Assembly (NCBI GenBank): GCA_900542765.1
Contig: UQOX01000028.1
Span: 1 to 28,893, forward strand
Source: an uncultured Porphyromonadaceae bacterium
GTDB taxonomy: Bacteria; Bacteroidota; Bacteroidia; Bacteroidales; UBA11471
Direction of reading: 5' to 3'
Length of the DNA stretch: 28,893 nt
Part shown: positions 1 through 7,282 of the stretch, one piece after another
Layout: each line of letters opens with the position of its first letter
How positions within the stretch are numbered: position 1 is the first letter of the stretch
Position numbers and translations under genes: made by a program
The notes under the pieces: generated by a model
Database searches by the model: none
What the model saw: the letters and a program-made list of their open reading frames with translations, nothing else
What the model was told of the DNA's origin: nothing

Positions 1-805
1 TCAAGTCCTGGGCTTCGATGTCGGCCGTTCCGATGTCGCGGAAACGGATAATGCGGTTGTCGCTCCGTTTGATGATGAGGCTGTTGAATTCCTCAGCCGT
101 GTGCATCAGTCCCAGTGTGCGTATGGTCAATTCGGTCGTGTTGCCCTCGATACTGCCCGAGGGGAGCTCGATGTTTTCTTTGTCGATGGCGTTTTTCACG
201 TCCATGGGGGTGACTCCATATCCCGCCATCTTGGCCGGGTCGAGCCACAGGCGCATCGAGTAGCGTTTCTCACCCCATATCGATACGCTGCTCACGTCGG
301 AGATGGTTTGCAGTTGCTCCTTTACCGTGAGGTCGGCGATCTCACTCAGTTCGAGCAGGGAGCGCTTGTCGCTCTGAATGGCCACCATGAGGATAGGGGT
401 GGCGTCGGCATCGGCCTTTGACACGGTGGGCGGGTCGCAGTCGTCGGGCAGATAACGTTGGGCGCGCGATACCTTGTCGCGCACGTCGTTGGCGGCCGTT
501 TCGAGGTCGACCGACAGTTCAAATTCGACGGTGATGCGGCTCTGGCCTTGGCGGCTCACACTCGACAGGGAACGAATGCCGGGAATACCGTTGATGTTTT
601 GTTCGAGGGGCTCGGTGATTTGGTTTTCGATTACGTCGGCGTTGGCACCCGAGTAGGAACAGGTGACCGATATGATGGGGTTATCGACCGAAGGATATTC
701 CCTGACACCCAAACTTTGGTACCCGATGATACCGAACAGTATGATAATCAGGGTCAATACGGTGGATAATACTGGCCGTTTGATGCTAAGTTCCGATATG
801 TTCAT
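1..805 (-). CDS. RND multidrug efflux permease, N-terminal part (cut by window edge)
   Basis: This is the inner-membrane pump of a tripartite resistance-nodulation-division efflux system of the HAE1/AcrB type, which exports drugs or other amphiphiles using proton influx. About 268 codons are visible; the C-terminal part lies beyond base 1. It starts with ATG at 805-803 (MNISELSIKRPVL), the usual RND opening. A first membrane helix follows at about residues 11-29, then the periplasmic porter region with recognisable stretches such as YPSVDNPIISV, GANADVIENQITEPLE and RSLSSVSRQGQSRITVEF. The proton-relay helices are outside the window. The start lies 14 bp after the stop of the adaptor gene, so the two are one operon. 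An outer-membrane factor gene may follow outside the window. The family assignment is firm; the substrate cannot be told. Confidence 0.93.
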   Translation of the reverse strand, partial: MNISELSIKRPVLSTVLTLIIILFGIIGYQSLGVREYPSVDNPIISVTCSYSGANADVIENQITEPLEQNINGIPGIRSLSSVSRQGQSRITVEFELSVDLETAANDVRDKVSRAQRYLPDDCDPPTVSKADADATPILMVAIQSDKRSLLELSEIADLTVKEQLQTISDVSSVSIWGEKRYSMRLWLDPAKMAGYGVTPMDVKNAIDKENIELPSGSIEGNTTELTIRTLGLMHTAEEFNSLIIKRSDNRIIRFRDIGTADIEAQDL

Positions 806-819
806 GGCAGATGTCCTTC

Positions 820-1893
820 TTATTCGATGTTTTGCAAGGTGACGTTAAGGCCCGTACGCAGTTGCAGCGTGCCCGAGGTGATGATGGTATCGCCTATGTT
901 GAGGCCCCGGAGAACTTGCACTTTGGCTTCGGTGCGCAATCCTTTTTCGATTTCAACCGGTTGGGCTTTTCCCGATTTGTAAAGGAACACTTTGTCGATA
1001 CCCATTTCGGGAACGATGGCATCGGAAGGTATGGCAATGGCCTGTTTTATCTCTTGGGTTTTCAGCTTGATGTGGACGAATCGCCCCGGGTAGAGCAGAC
1101 CGTTGCTGTTGGGGTAGGTGGCACGCATGGTAAAGGTGTGGGTCTCGGAGTCGAGGCGTGAGTCGGAGGCATATACATGCGCCTTGAAGGGTTGCATGAA
1201 TCCGTCGACGGTAAATTCAAAACCGGTGCCGTTCTTGATGAGTCCGGCATATTTCTCGGGTATCGAGAATTCGATTTTCAGCGGGCTGATTTTGGTGAGG
1301 GTGGCGATGGGGGTGGACGGGGTGGCATAAGCTCCTTCGCTCACTTGACGCAGACCGATGATGCCGTCGAACGGTGCTTTCAGCTCGGTCAGTGCGATGT
1401 TGGCCTTTACGATGTCGATTTCGGCTTGCAGGGTGGCCAGGTCGGTTTGCACCTGTTCATAGGCTTCTTTACTCACAGCCTCTCTTTCGAGAAGGGCGTT
1501 TTGCCGGTACACCCGGTCTTCGGCCAGTTGCAGTTGCACTTCGAGTTTGCGCAGCTGGGCTTGCAGCGGTGCGTCATTCACCTTGGCCAGCAAGTCTCCT
1601 TTGTTTACGAACGAGCCTTCTTTGAAATTGATGGCGGTGATTTTGCCTGATGTTTCGAAAGAGAGGTTTACCTCTTCGTCGGGCAGCAGGTCGCCGGTGA
1701 CATTCCTCTCCTCACTCAGAGTCTCGGGCTTGACGACGTATGCCGTGACGTTGAGGCTTTTTCGGGAGGGTTTCGATATGGGGGTGTCGCTCTCCTTTTC
1801 CTGGCTGCCTAACGGATAAAACTTGTAAACTCCAAATCCTGCGAGGCCGGCTATGATGAGTGTGATGAGGCCTGTCCGTAATCTTTTATTCAT
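820..1893 (-). CDS. RND efflux periplasmic adaptor (membrane fusion protein)
   Basis: This 357-residue HlyD/AcrA-type adaptor links the RND permease to an outer-membrane channel. The N terminus (MNKRLRTGLITLIIAGLAG) is a signal anchor without a lipobox. Next come a lipoyl/barrel-sandwich half (about residues 45-90, with SGKITAINFKEGSFVNKGD), an alpha-helical hairpin rich in Gln, Leu and Glu (about 90-150), the second lipoyl half (LKAPFDGIIG) and the beta-barrel and membrane-proximal domains to the end. The frame extends upstream to a TTG at 1905, but ATG at 1893 gives the normal N terminus and is preferred. The predicted transcript begins near 2010, giving a leader of roughly 115 bases. It is the first gene of the operon, immediately before the permease, and is divergent from an AraC-type regulator that may control it. 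Confidence 0.92.
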   Translation of the reverse strand: MNKRLRTGLITLIIAGLAGFGVYKFYPLGSQEKESDTPISKPSRKSLNVTAYVVKPETLSEERNVTGDLLPDEEVNLSFETSGKITAINFKEGSFVNKGDLLAKVNDAPLQAQLRKLEVQLQLAEDRVYRQNALLEREAVSKEAYEQVQTDLATLQAEIDIVKANIALTELKAPFDGIIGLRQVSEGAYATPSTPIATLTKISPLKIEFSIPEKYAGLIKNGTGFEFTVDGFMQPFKAHVYASDSRLDSETHTFTMRATYPNSNGLLYPGRFVHIKLKTQEIKQAIAIPSDAIVPEMGIDKVFLYKSGKAQPVEIEKGLRTEAKVQVLRGLNIGDTIITSGTLQLRTGLNVTLQNIE

Positions 1894-2016
1894 GGTTCTT
1901 GTCAAAAAAAATTTTATGAATTTAGATGCTATACTCCGATAAGGTTTAATATGAATCTGCTTTTTTTACATTCTTTAAAACCTGGATTCGTTTTTCAATT
2001 CGTCGCCACGATTGTT

Positions 2017-2049
2017 CAAAGATAGAAAATTCTAAGTTATCATTCCAAA
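2017..2049 (-). promoter_or_regulatory. Bacteroidetes-type promoter for the RND efflux operon
   Basis: On the minus strand a perfect -7 box TATCTTTG (2024-2017) lies 21 bp after a -33 TTTG (2049-2046). This matches the Bacteroides sigma-ABfr consensus TTTG-N19-21-TAnnTTTG. Transcription should start near 2010 and run into the adaptor gene at 1893. Confidence 0.7.
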
Positions 2050-2085
2050 GAATATCCTTCGTTTTATAAAATAATAATGAGAGAC

Positions 2086-2119
2086 GTTGCAGAATCTGAA
2101 ATTATGTTGCACGTTGCAC
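2086..2119. repeat. direct repeats GTTGCA(C), possible operator
   Basis: GTTGCA at 2086-2091 is followed by two abutting copies of GTTGCAC at 2106-2112 and 2113-2119. The first two are 20 bp apart start to start, about two helical turns. They lie between the divergent promoters, where AraC-family proteins usually bind direct repeats. A role as operator is inference. Confidence 0.4.
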
Positions 2120-2236
2120 CTTGTTCCGCCACTTTTTCTCCTGCCGATGGTCGGCTGAGATGTCGGTGTCGTTCCCGCCTCGATGTAGACAGATTACGGT
2201 TTCCGTTACCTTTTTTACCGATTTGGCGTCCACCCG

Positions 2237-2267
2237 TTTCCGATGCCGGGAAAATAGGTTATCTTTG
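2237..2267 (+). promoter_or_regulatory. Bacteroidetes-type promoter for the AraC-family gene
   Basis: TTTC (2237-2240), 19 bp spacer, then a perfect -7 TATCTTTG (2260-2267). Transcription would start near 2273, downstream of the alternative ATG at 2121. This supports ATG 2289 as the true start of the regulator. Confidence 0.7.
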
Positions 2268-2288
2268 TTCTGTAAAATTCTGATACTT

Positions 2289-3185
2289 ATGAGCGAAATC
2301 GAGAAAATCAACCATGTTTTTGAATACAACGACCTCATGGGGGTCGAAACGCTCAACCCCTTGGTGAGTGTCGTCGACTGGTCGAAATGCGAGCCGATGT
2401 TTTCGTCGCGCCTTTCTTATGGATTCTATGCCGTTTTTCTCAAAGATATCAAGTGCGGCGACATGCGCTATGGCCGCCATTATTACGATTATCAAGAGGG
2501 CACGCTCGTGTTCTTGGCTCCGGGTCAGGTCTATGGCATTGAGAACCATGATACGAAGGTGCAACCCAAAGGGTGGGCTTTGGTGTTTCACCCCGACCTC
2601 ATCAGGGGCACTTCGTTGGGACGGCACATCGACGATTACACCTTTTTTTCTTATGAGGTGAATGAAGCCCTGCACATCTCCGAGCAGGAACGCGGCGTCG
2701 TCATGGAGTGCTTGCACAACATCGCGGCCGAGTTGCAACATGCCATCGACAAACACAGCCGCATGCTCATTGTCTCCAATATCGAGTTGTTGCTCAACTA
2801 CTGCATGCGTTTTTATGACCGGCAGTTTATTACCCGCAGCAATGAAAACAAAGATGTCATTGTCAAGTTCGAACGTTTGTTGCGCGATTATTTCCGCTCG
2901 GGAGAACCGGCCGAGTCGGGATTGCCCTCGGTGAAATATTTTGCCGACAAACTCTTCCTCTCGGCCAATTATTTCGGCGATTTGGTCAAGAAGGAGACGG
3001 GCCGGTCGGCGCAAGAGTACATACAGCAACTGCTCATAGCGACGGCCAAGGAGCGTCTTTGCGACCCCTCGCGGAGTGTGAGCGAGATTGCATACAGCCT
3101 GGGATTTCAGTATCCGCAGCATTTCAGCCGCATGTTCAAGAAGAGCGTGGGTCTCACGCCCAACGAATATCGGCAACACAATTAG
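2289..3185 (+). CDS. AraC-family transcriptional regulator
   Basis: This is a 298-residue DNA-binding regulator. The N-terminal part (about residues 1-160) is a cupin-like sensing region; YQEGTLVFLAPGQVYGIE resembles the sugar/effector-binding barrel of AraC proteins. The last 105 or so residues form the double helix-turn-helix AraC domain, with LPSVKYFADKLFLSANYFGD as the first HTH and SVSEIAYSLGFQYPQHFSR followed by MFKKSVGLTPNEYR as the second HTH and family signature. The frame is open back to 2121, but the promoter box at 2260-2267 and normal homologue length favour ATG 2289. It is divergent from the efflux operon, so control of that operon is the likeliest role; control of the nearby carbohydrate genes is the alternative. 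A strong hairpin follows the stop. Confidence 0.9.
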   Translation: MSEIEKINHVFEYNDLMGVETLNPLVSVVDWSKCEPMFSSRLSYGFYAVFLKDIKCGDMRYGRHYYDYQEGTLVFLAPGQVYGIENHDTKVQPKGWALVFHPDLIRGTSLGRHIDDYTFFSYEVNEALHISEQERGVVMECLHNIAAELQHAIDKHSRMLIVSNIELLLNYCMRFYDRQFITRSNENKDVIVKFERLLRDYFRSGEPAESGLPSVKYFADKLFLSANYFGDLVKKETGRSAQEYIQQLLIATAKERLCDPSRSVSEIAYSLGFQYPQHFSRMFKKSVGLTPNEYRQHN

Positions 3186-3195
3186 CAATACGCGA

Positions 3196-3229
3196 CGGGG
3201 GCTGCATGCCATGAGACATGCAGCCCCCG
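3196..3229 (+). terminator. intrinsic terminator-like hairpin after the AraC gene
   Basis: A 13-bp stem pairs 3196-3208 (CGGGGGCTGCATG) with 3217-3229 across an 8-base loop, followed by a T-rich TGTTTCTTT. It lies between convergent genes and may also stop transcripts from the minus-strand GH43 operon, although no T run follows on that strand. Confidence 0.75.
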
Positions 3230-3257
3230 CTGTTTCTTTACGCGTGATAACGCCTCA

Positions 3258-4322
3258 TCAGAATTTCATGTCGCACCCCCAGTGACGGGCCAGCCGTCGA
3301 GCCTCTTTGGCGGTGAGGTGAATGACCGCTCCGTGTTTGGGTATCGAGAAGTTGGTCGCTTTCATTACCCCCTTGTTGAAATGTCCCAGGTCGGTGAAGG
3401 TCTTGAAGTCGCTTGTTTCCCTGAATCCGAAGTTGTGGGGTTTGAGGCTGTATATGTCATACATCAGCACCCAGCGGTCTTCTCCGATGCGTTTCCAGAC
3501 ATTGGGCGCTTCACAACCTCTCGGCTCGGAGTCGTACCAACCCTCTTCGTAGACATACCCGCTGTGTATCGAGTCGGAGACCGCGTGACGGATTCCTGCG
3601 CACCCTTCCTGGGCCACATAATAGAGATGGTATTTGTCTCCGACTTTTGTGATGTCACCGTCGATGTAGGAAAATTCCTTGGGGTAGTTGAAGAGCCGTT
3701 TCGGCTCGGTAATCAGGCGGGTGAAAGCATCGTCGGTGTAGGCGTAGTAGAGTTCACAGCGCTCGTTGCGGTGACGCATGGTGAAGTATATCATCAGCTT
3801 GCCCTCTTCGGGGTCGTAGATAGTTTGGGGAGCCCAGGCGCAACCTATGTCTTCATAGCCGGGAAATGCGGTGTCGAGCCTGAAACAGGAGTGTGTCCAA
3901 TGTATGAGGTCGGTCGAACGCATCAATACCATCGAACGGTTGTTGCCCCAGCCGTAGGTCTTGCCGTCGCGTTCCCATTGGGTGGTGCGGTATCCGGCCT
4001 CTTGTGCATAGATGTGGAGGTCGGTCATGGCCAGGTAGAAGGCTCCGTCGGGTCCGCGCATGATGTGCGGGTCGCGTATGCCGTGTTGCTCGGCGATGGT
4101 ATCGCCCGCAACGACGGGCTGCCCGTTGTTGACATCGGTAAACGAGTAGCCGTCGGCGCTCAATGCCATGTGGAGGCTGTGCGTGTCGTCCTTGAAATAG
4201 ACCAGCAGGTAGGCGGCCATCTCTTTCTCAGTGGGAATCTTGACTCTTTTCTTGGCTTCGGCTGTGGGTACAAGCAGGCAACATGCCAACAGAAAAGTAA
4301 GGAAGGAGCGTGTTTTTTTCAT
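3258..4322 (-). CDS. secreted glycoside hydrolase, GH43-like (arabinosidase/xylosidase type)
   Basis: This 354-residue exported five-bladed beta-propeller hydrolase is of the GH43 clan. A signal peptide (MKKTRSFLTFLLACCLLVPTAEA) covers residues 1-23. Candidate catalytic residues are in place: Asp84 in the RDPH motif (base), Asp220/222 in IDGDIT (pKa modulator) and Glu270 in GCEAP (acid). Blade motifs such as STDLIHW, CAWAPQ and ETSDFKTFTDLG are typical. GH43 enzymes usually release alpha-L-arabinofuranose or beta-D-xylose from plant glycans by inversion; the exact sugar cannot be told. It has no T9SS tail or lipobox, so it is probably periplasmic. It lies 9 bp after the SGNH hydrolase gene and is the last gene of a four-gene minus-strand run with that hydrolase, a GNAT protein and a purine permease. 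Confidence 0.82.
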   Translation of the reverse strand: MKKTRSFLTFLLACCLLVPTAEAKKRVKIPTEKEMAAYLLVYFKDDTHSLHMALSADGYSFTDVNNGQPVVAGDTIAEQHGIRDPHIMRGPDGAFYLAMTDLHIYAQEAGYRTTQWERDGKTYGWGNNRSMVLMRSTDLIHWTHSCFRLDTAFPGYEDIGCAWAPQTIYDPEEGKLMIYFTMRHRNERCELYYAYTDDAFTRLITEPKRLFNYPKEFSYIDGDITKVGDKYHLYYVAQEGCAGIRHAVSDSIHSGYVYEEGWYDSEPRGCEAPNVWKRIGEDRWVLMYDIYSLKPHNFGFRETSDFKTFTDLGHFNKGVMKATNFSIPKHGAVIHLTAKEARRLARHWGCDMKF

Positions 4323-4331
4323 AAGGTCGGT

Positions 4332-4982
4332 TTATTTTTGATGACGTGATGTGATAGCTTCAAATACCTTCCGGGCCAATATGCGGGCCCCGGCGGCATC
4401 GGGGTGTATTCCGTCGGGAAAATGTCCCGTCATGTTTTGGGTAGGGGTGTGCAGGTCGATGGTCTTGACCCGTTTCTTGCGGGCGGTTTTTTTGATGGCG
4501 GGAATCACTCCGTGCACAAGGGTGCTGTCGTTGATGCCCCAACGGGTGCCGTAGACGGTGGCCGGGTAGCAAAGGTAGATGCGCGGGCTGCCTTCGTGGC
4601 GGAACGAGTCGACGAGTGCCGCCAAGTCGTGTGCGAAGTCGGCGCCATGTTCCCAGTTGTGCGGCTTGATGTCGTTGGTCCCCAGTTTGATGATGACGAT
4701 GTCGGGGCGGAAGTCGAGGGCTTTCCTGAATATCTTTTCCTTCACATACGGCAAATCGCCTTTATACAGCAACGTGCGGGAGTTGATGCCGAAATTTCTC
4801 ACTTCATAACCTTCGCCCAGCATTTCGCCCAATACCGAAGGATAGCACTCCCTCTCGCGGTTTTCGAGCCCGTAGCCATAGGTGATGCTGTTGCCGAGGC
4901 AGGCCACCTTCACGGGCTCTTTCGCATAAAGGGTCGCCGATACCCATGTGGCGGCGATGATATACAGAATTTTTGTTTTCAT
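4332..4982 (-). CDS. exported SGNH/GDSL hydrolase (carbohydrate esterase-like)
   Basis: This 216-residue exported esterase is of the SGNH superfamily. The signal peptide is MKTKILYIIAATWVSATLYA. Block I is CLGNSIT with nucleophile Ser32, block II is the NFGINSRT region, block III is LGTNDIKP with Asn103, and block V is FPDGIHPD with Asp190 and His193. All catalytic residues are therefore present. Related proteins in Bacteroidales polysaccharide loci remove acetyl groups from plant glycans, so deacetylation of xylan, xyloglucan or pectin fragments is the likely job; lipid or peptidoglycan substrates are less likely. The frame opens at 5024, but ATG 4982 gives the signal peptide directly and avoids overlap with the upstream gene. 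It sits 8 bp after the GNAT gene and 9 bp before the GH43 gene. Confidence 0.85.
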   Translation of the reverse strand: MKTKILYIIAATWVSATLYAKEPVKVACLGNSITYGYGLENRERECYPSVLGEMLGEGYEVRNFGINSRTLLYKGDLPYVKEKIFRKALDFRPDIVIIKLGTNDIKPHNWEHGADFAHDLAALVDSFRHEGSPRIYLCYPATVYGTRWGINDSTLVHGVIPAIKKTARKKRVKTIDLHTPTQNMTGHFPDGIHPDAAGARILARKVFEAITSRHQK

Positions 4983-4990
4983 GTCGGTTT

Positions 4991-5257
4991 TTATTGTCCT
5001 GAATTTCTTTTGCGTTGCAGCCACGCGACGGCGTATGAGCAGGTGGCTTTGAATGTGAGCCCTTCTTCACGGGCGTAGTCGTAGGCTGCCCCCACGAGTC
5101 GCGAGGCGATGCCCCGCCCTTCGAGTGCCGGCGGGACGATGGTGTGTATGACGTCGAGGACATTGTCCTCGCGGCGGTATTCGACATAGGCGGTGAATCC
5201 GTCGACCAAGGTCTCAAAGCGGCAGGTTTCGGGCCGGTGTGCGATAAGTAGTTCCAT
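4991..5257 (-). CDS. small GNAT-fold N-acetyltransferase (YjdJ-type)
   Basis: This 88-residue single-domain protein is of the short GNAT group (COG2388-like). The acetyl-CoA loop is visible as EGRGIASRLVGAAYDYARE, preceded by a strand ending in VIHTIVPPALEGRG and followed by FKATCSYAVAWLQR. The length fits this mini-GNAT group, which is shorter than ordinary GNATs of about 150 residues. Its acceptor is unknown. ATG 5257 is chosen; an in-frame TTG at 5266 is the alternative. It lies 20 bp after the purine permease and 8 bp before the SGNH hydrolase, so it is probably co-transcribed with both, although no functional link between them is obvious. Confidence 0.85.
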   Translation of the reverse strand: MELLIAHRPETCRFETLVDGFTAYVEYRREDNVLDVIHTIVPPALEGRGIASRLVGAAYDYAREEGLTFKATCSYAVAWLQRKRNSGQ

Positions 5258-5277
5258 TCGTTCCAAAAATTAAGATA

Positions 5278-6561
5278 TTAAAGTGCAAATTTCAATAGCA
5301 GTATGGCGGTCAGGATATACATCGGTACCGAAATTTTGTGCCGTTTCCCGCTGAGCAGGTTTATGACCACATAACTTATCATGCTCAGAATGATTCCTTC
5401 GGAGATGCTGTATGCAAACGGAATGATGAGAATGCAGATGAAGGCGGGAATCGCTTCGCTCAGGTCTGAGAAGTCGATGCTGGTCATCGACGACGCCATG
5501 GACAACCCCACCAGGATAAGCACGGCACCGGTGGCCGGAGCCGGTATGGACAGGAAGAAAGGGGAGAACAGCAGGGCCAAGGCAAAGCAGATTGCCGTCG
5601 TGAATGCCGTCAGTCCCGAGCGTCCGCCCTGGGAGATGCCGCTGGCGCTTTCGACAAATACCGTTACCGTGCTGGTGCCCAGCATGGCGCCGCAGGTGGT
5701 GCCTATGGCATCGGACATGAATGCCTCTTTCAACCGGGGAATGCGTCCGTTGACCGTCATGCCGGCTCTGTTGAAGACCCCGATGATGGTACCGAGGGTG
5801 TCGAACATGTCGATGAACAGGAAGGTGAAGACCACAATGACCATTTTCAGGGTGAATATCTCCGAAAATTCAAACTGCATGAAGATGGGCTCTATCGATG
5901 GCGGCAGGTTGATGATGCCGTTGTAGTGGGTGATTCCCATCGGAATGCCGATGAGCGTTGTGAGGAGAATGCCGATGAGCAACCCGCCCTGCACTTTTTT
6001 TATGGCCAGTATGGAGGTGATGGTGAGACCTATCAGTCCCACTAAGGCATCGCCGCCGGTCAGATGCCCGATGGTGACGATGGTGGTTTCGTGGGGAACG
6101 ACGATGCGGCAATTGATGAGCCCTATAAATGCGATGAACAACCCGATGCCCACCCCGATGGCTTGTCGCAGGGTAGGGGGTATGGCATTGACGATGGCTT
6201 GCCTCAACTTGGTGAGGGTGAGTATGATGAAGATGATGCCTTCGATAAATACCGCCGTGAGGGCAAATTGCCAGGAGTTACCCATTTGCAGGCATACGGT
6301 GTAGGTAAAGAACGCGTTCAGCCCCATGCCCGGTGCCAGGGCAAACGGCATTTTGGCCCACAGGGCCATGCACATCGTGCCTATGATGGCCGCGCAGGCC
6401 GTGGTGGTGAACAAGGCCCCCTTGTCCATTCCTGTCTCCGAGAGTATTGCCGGATTGACAGCCAAGATATACGACATGGCAAGAAACGAGGTAATGCCGG
6501 CCATTATCTCGGTGCGAATTTTCATTGTTGCGGGGTCGAACCCCACCCATTTTTTCCACAT
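5278..6561 (-). CDS. NCS2-family purine permease (AzgA/PbuG-like)
   Basis: This 427-residue inner-membrane transporter for hypoxanthine, guanine or adenine is of the AzgA branch of the nucleobase-cation symporter-2 family. Family marks include RTEIMAGITSFLAMSYIL near the N terminus, PFALAPGMGLNAFFTYTVC (TM3 region), FLFIDMFDTLGTIIGV and TSTVTVFVESASGISQGGRS (substrate/cation site). About 12-14 hydrophobic segments are seen. ATG 6561 gives the standard N terminus of the family. Immediately upstream is a terminator hairpin whose T tract ends about 15 bases before the start codon, and I found no TAnnTTTG box in the gap. Expression may therefore depend on read-through from the SPOR gene or on a promoter inside it. 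No purine riboswitch was recognised. Confidence 0.92.
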   Translation of the reverse strand: MWKKWVGFDPATMKIRTEIMAGITSFLAMSYILAVNPAILSETGMDKGALFTTTACAAIIGTMCMALWAKMPFALAPGMGLNAFFTYTVCLQMGNSWQFALTAVFIEGIIFIILTLTKLRQAIVNAIPPTLRQAIGVGIGLFIAFIGLINCRIVVPHETTIVTIGHLTGGDALVGLIGLTITSILAIKKVQGGLLIGILLTTLIGIPMGITHYNGIINLPPSIEPIFMQFEFSEIFTLKMVIVVFTFLFIDMFDTLGTIIGVFNRAGMTVNGRIPRLKEAFMSDAIGTTCGAMLGTSTVTVFVESASGISQGGRSGLTAFTTAICFALALLFSPFFLSIPAPATGAVLILVGLSMASSMTSIDFSDLSEAIPAFICILIIPFAYSISEGIILSMISYVVINLLSGKRHKISVPMYILTAILLLKFAL

Positions 6562-6575
6562 GGGCGATTGAAGTT

Positions 6576-6612
6576 AAAAAACGCATTTTGACGCGATAAG
6601 GTCAAAATGCGT
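6576..6612 (-). terminator. intrinsic terminator or attenuator upstream of the purine permease
   Basis: A perfect 12-bp stem pairs ACGCATTTTGAC (6581-6592) with GTCAAAATGCGT (6601-6612) across an 8-base loop. On the minus strand it is followed by six T residues (6581-6576). It lies downstream of the SPOR gene stop (6637) and only 15 bp ahead of the permease ATG. Confidence 0.8.
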
Positions 6613-6636
6613 GAAGAAAGAGTGATTGACTTTTTA

Positions 6637-7098
6637 CTATTGGTTGATGAGCAGCCAGGCGTCGTTGAACTCGGGCGAATATTTCAGCTTGATGGCATCG
6701 CGCAGCTCTTCGGCCTCTTTCCGGGTATCGAAGCTGCCGGCAATCACGCGGTACATCATTTGATTGTTGCGTGCCAGGAAAGCACCATAACCGTCTTCTT
6801 TGAGGCGCTCTTTCAGCGACGAGGCATTGGTCCGTACCGAAAAACTGCCCACGACGACGTTATACAGTTTCAGCATATTGGCGTCGTCATCGACGACCGA
6901 TATGCGTTCGTTGCTCACCCGCTCTTTTACCGGGGCTTGTGTCGTAACGACTTCATTCTCGACCGGGACTTCTTCGACGGCCTCTTTCTCTTGTGCTTTC
7001 ATATATGCAGCCTTGTATGCGCTTTCTTTCGACTTGCACGAGCTGGCACCTATCATCATGGCAACAGCGATGAATCCTAAAAAGATTGTTTTTTTCAT
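6637..7098 (-). CDS. SPOR-domain lipoprotein
   Basis: This 153-residue protein has a lipoprotein signal (MKKTIFLGFIAVAMMIGASSC, modified Cys21). An acidic, charged linker (about residues 25-70) precedes a C-terminal SPOR domain (about 78-150). That domain begins YNVVVGSFSVRTNASSL and has the second half YRVIAGSFDTRKEAEELRD. SPOR domains bind glycan strands stripped of stem peptides in septal peptidoglycan, so a role at the division site or in cell-wall remodelling is expected. The lipid anchor places it in the outer or inner membrane facing the periplasm. A weak TATTTTTG box lies 26 bp upstream of the start, and a strong terminator follows the stop. It is probably a monocistronic housekeeping gene. 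Confidence 0.9.
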   Translation of the reverse strand: MKKTIFLGFIAVAMMIGASSCKSKESAYKAAYMKAQEKEAVEEVPVENEVVTTQAPVKERVSNERISVVDDDANMLKLYNVVVGSFSVRTNASSLKERLKEDGYGAFLARNNQMMYRVIAGSFDTRKEAEELRDAIKLKYSPEFNDAWLLINQ

Positions 7099-7123
7099 AA
7101 TATTGAATCGATGTTATATCGAG

Positions 7124-7131
7124 CAAAAATA
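7124..7131 (-). promoter_or_regulatory. possible -7 box for the SPOR gene
   Basis: The minus strand reads TATTTTTG, matching TAnnTTTG, about 26 bases before the SPOR start codon. I could not find a -33 TTTG at the right spacing, so the call is weak. Confidence 0.35.
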
Positions 7132-7220
7132 GAAAGAATATTTGACTAATTCATCTTTTTTACCGATAATTTTGACAAATCCCCCACCTGCATCTGACCT
7201 AATATCGGAGCGCGCCGCCG

Positions 7221-7250
7221 TTTGCAAGTGATATTTTTTTGTTACATTTG
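7221..7250 (+). promoter_or_regulatory. Bacteroidetes-type promoter for the GH31-GH3 operon
   Basis: TTTG (7221-7224), an 18-bp spacer, then the -7 box TACATTTG (7243-7250). Transcription would start near 7256, leaving a leader of about 27 bases before ATG 7283. Confidence 0.65.
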
Positions 7251-7282
7251 CAATCATTAATTGTCTACGAAAAAAATACCGC

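Larger units (their letters stand above)
1894..2288. other. divergent intergenic control region, efflux operon / AraC regulator
   Basis: This gap of about 395 bp holds no convincing gene. It contains a minus-strand promoter for the efflux operon (2017-2049), a plus-strand promoter for the AraC gene (2237-2267) and, between them, three GTTGCA units (2086, 2106, 2113). The 1894-2010 part would be the efflux operon's untranslated leader. I see no clear hairpin or riboswitch in it. Confidence 0.7.

Noticed and set aside
2121..2288. N-terminal extension of the AraC-family gene from ATG 2121
   Set aside because: The promoter box at 2260-2267 lies inside it, and the extra 56 residues are low-complexity and unlike family members. 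ATG 2289 is preferred.
6562..6640. Purine riboswitch ahead of the purine permease
   Set aside because: The space holds only a simple two-strand hairpin. The three-way junction and conserved loop sequences of the purine aptamer are not seen.
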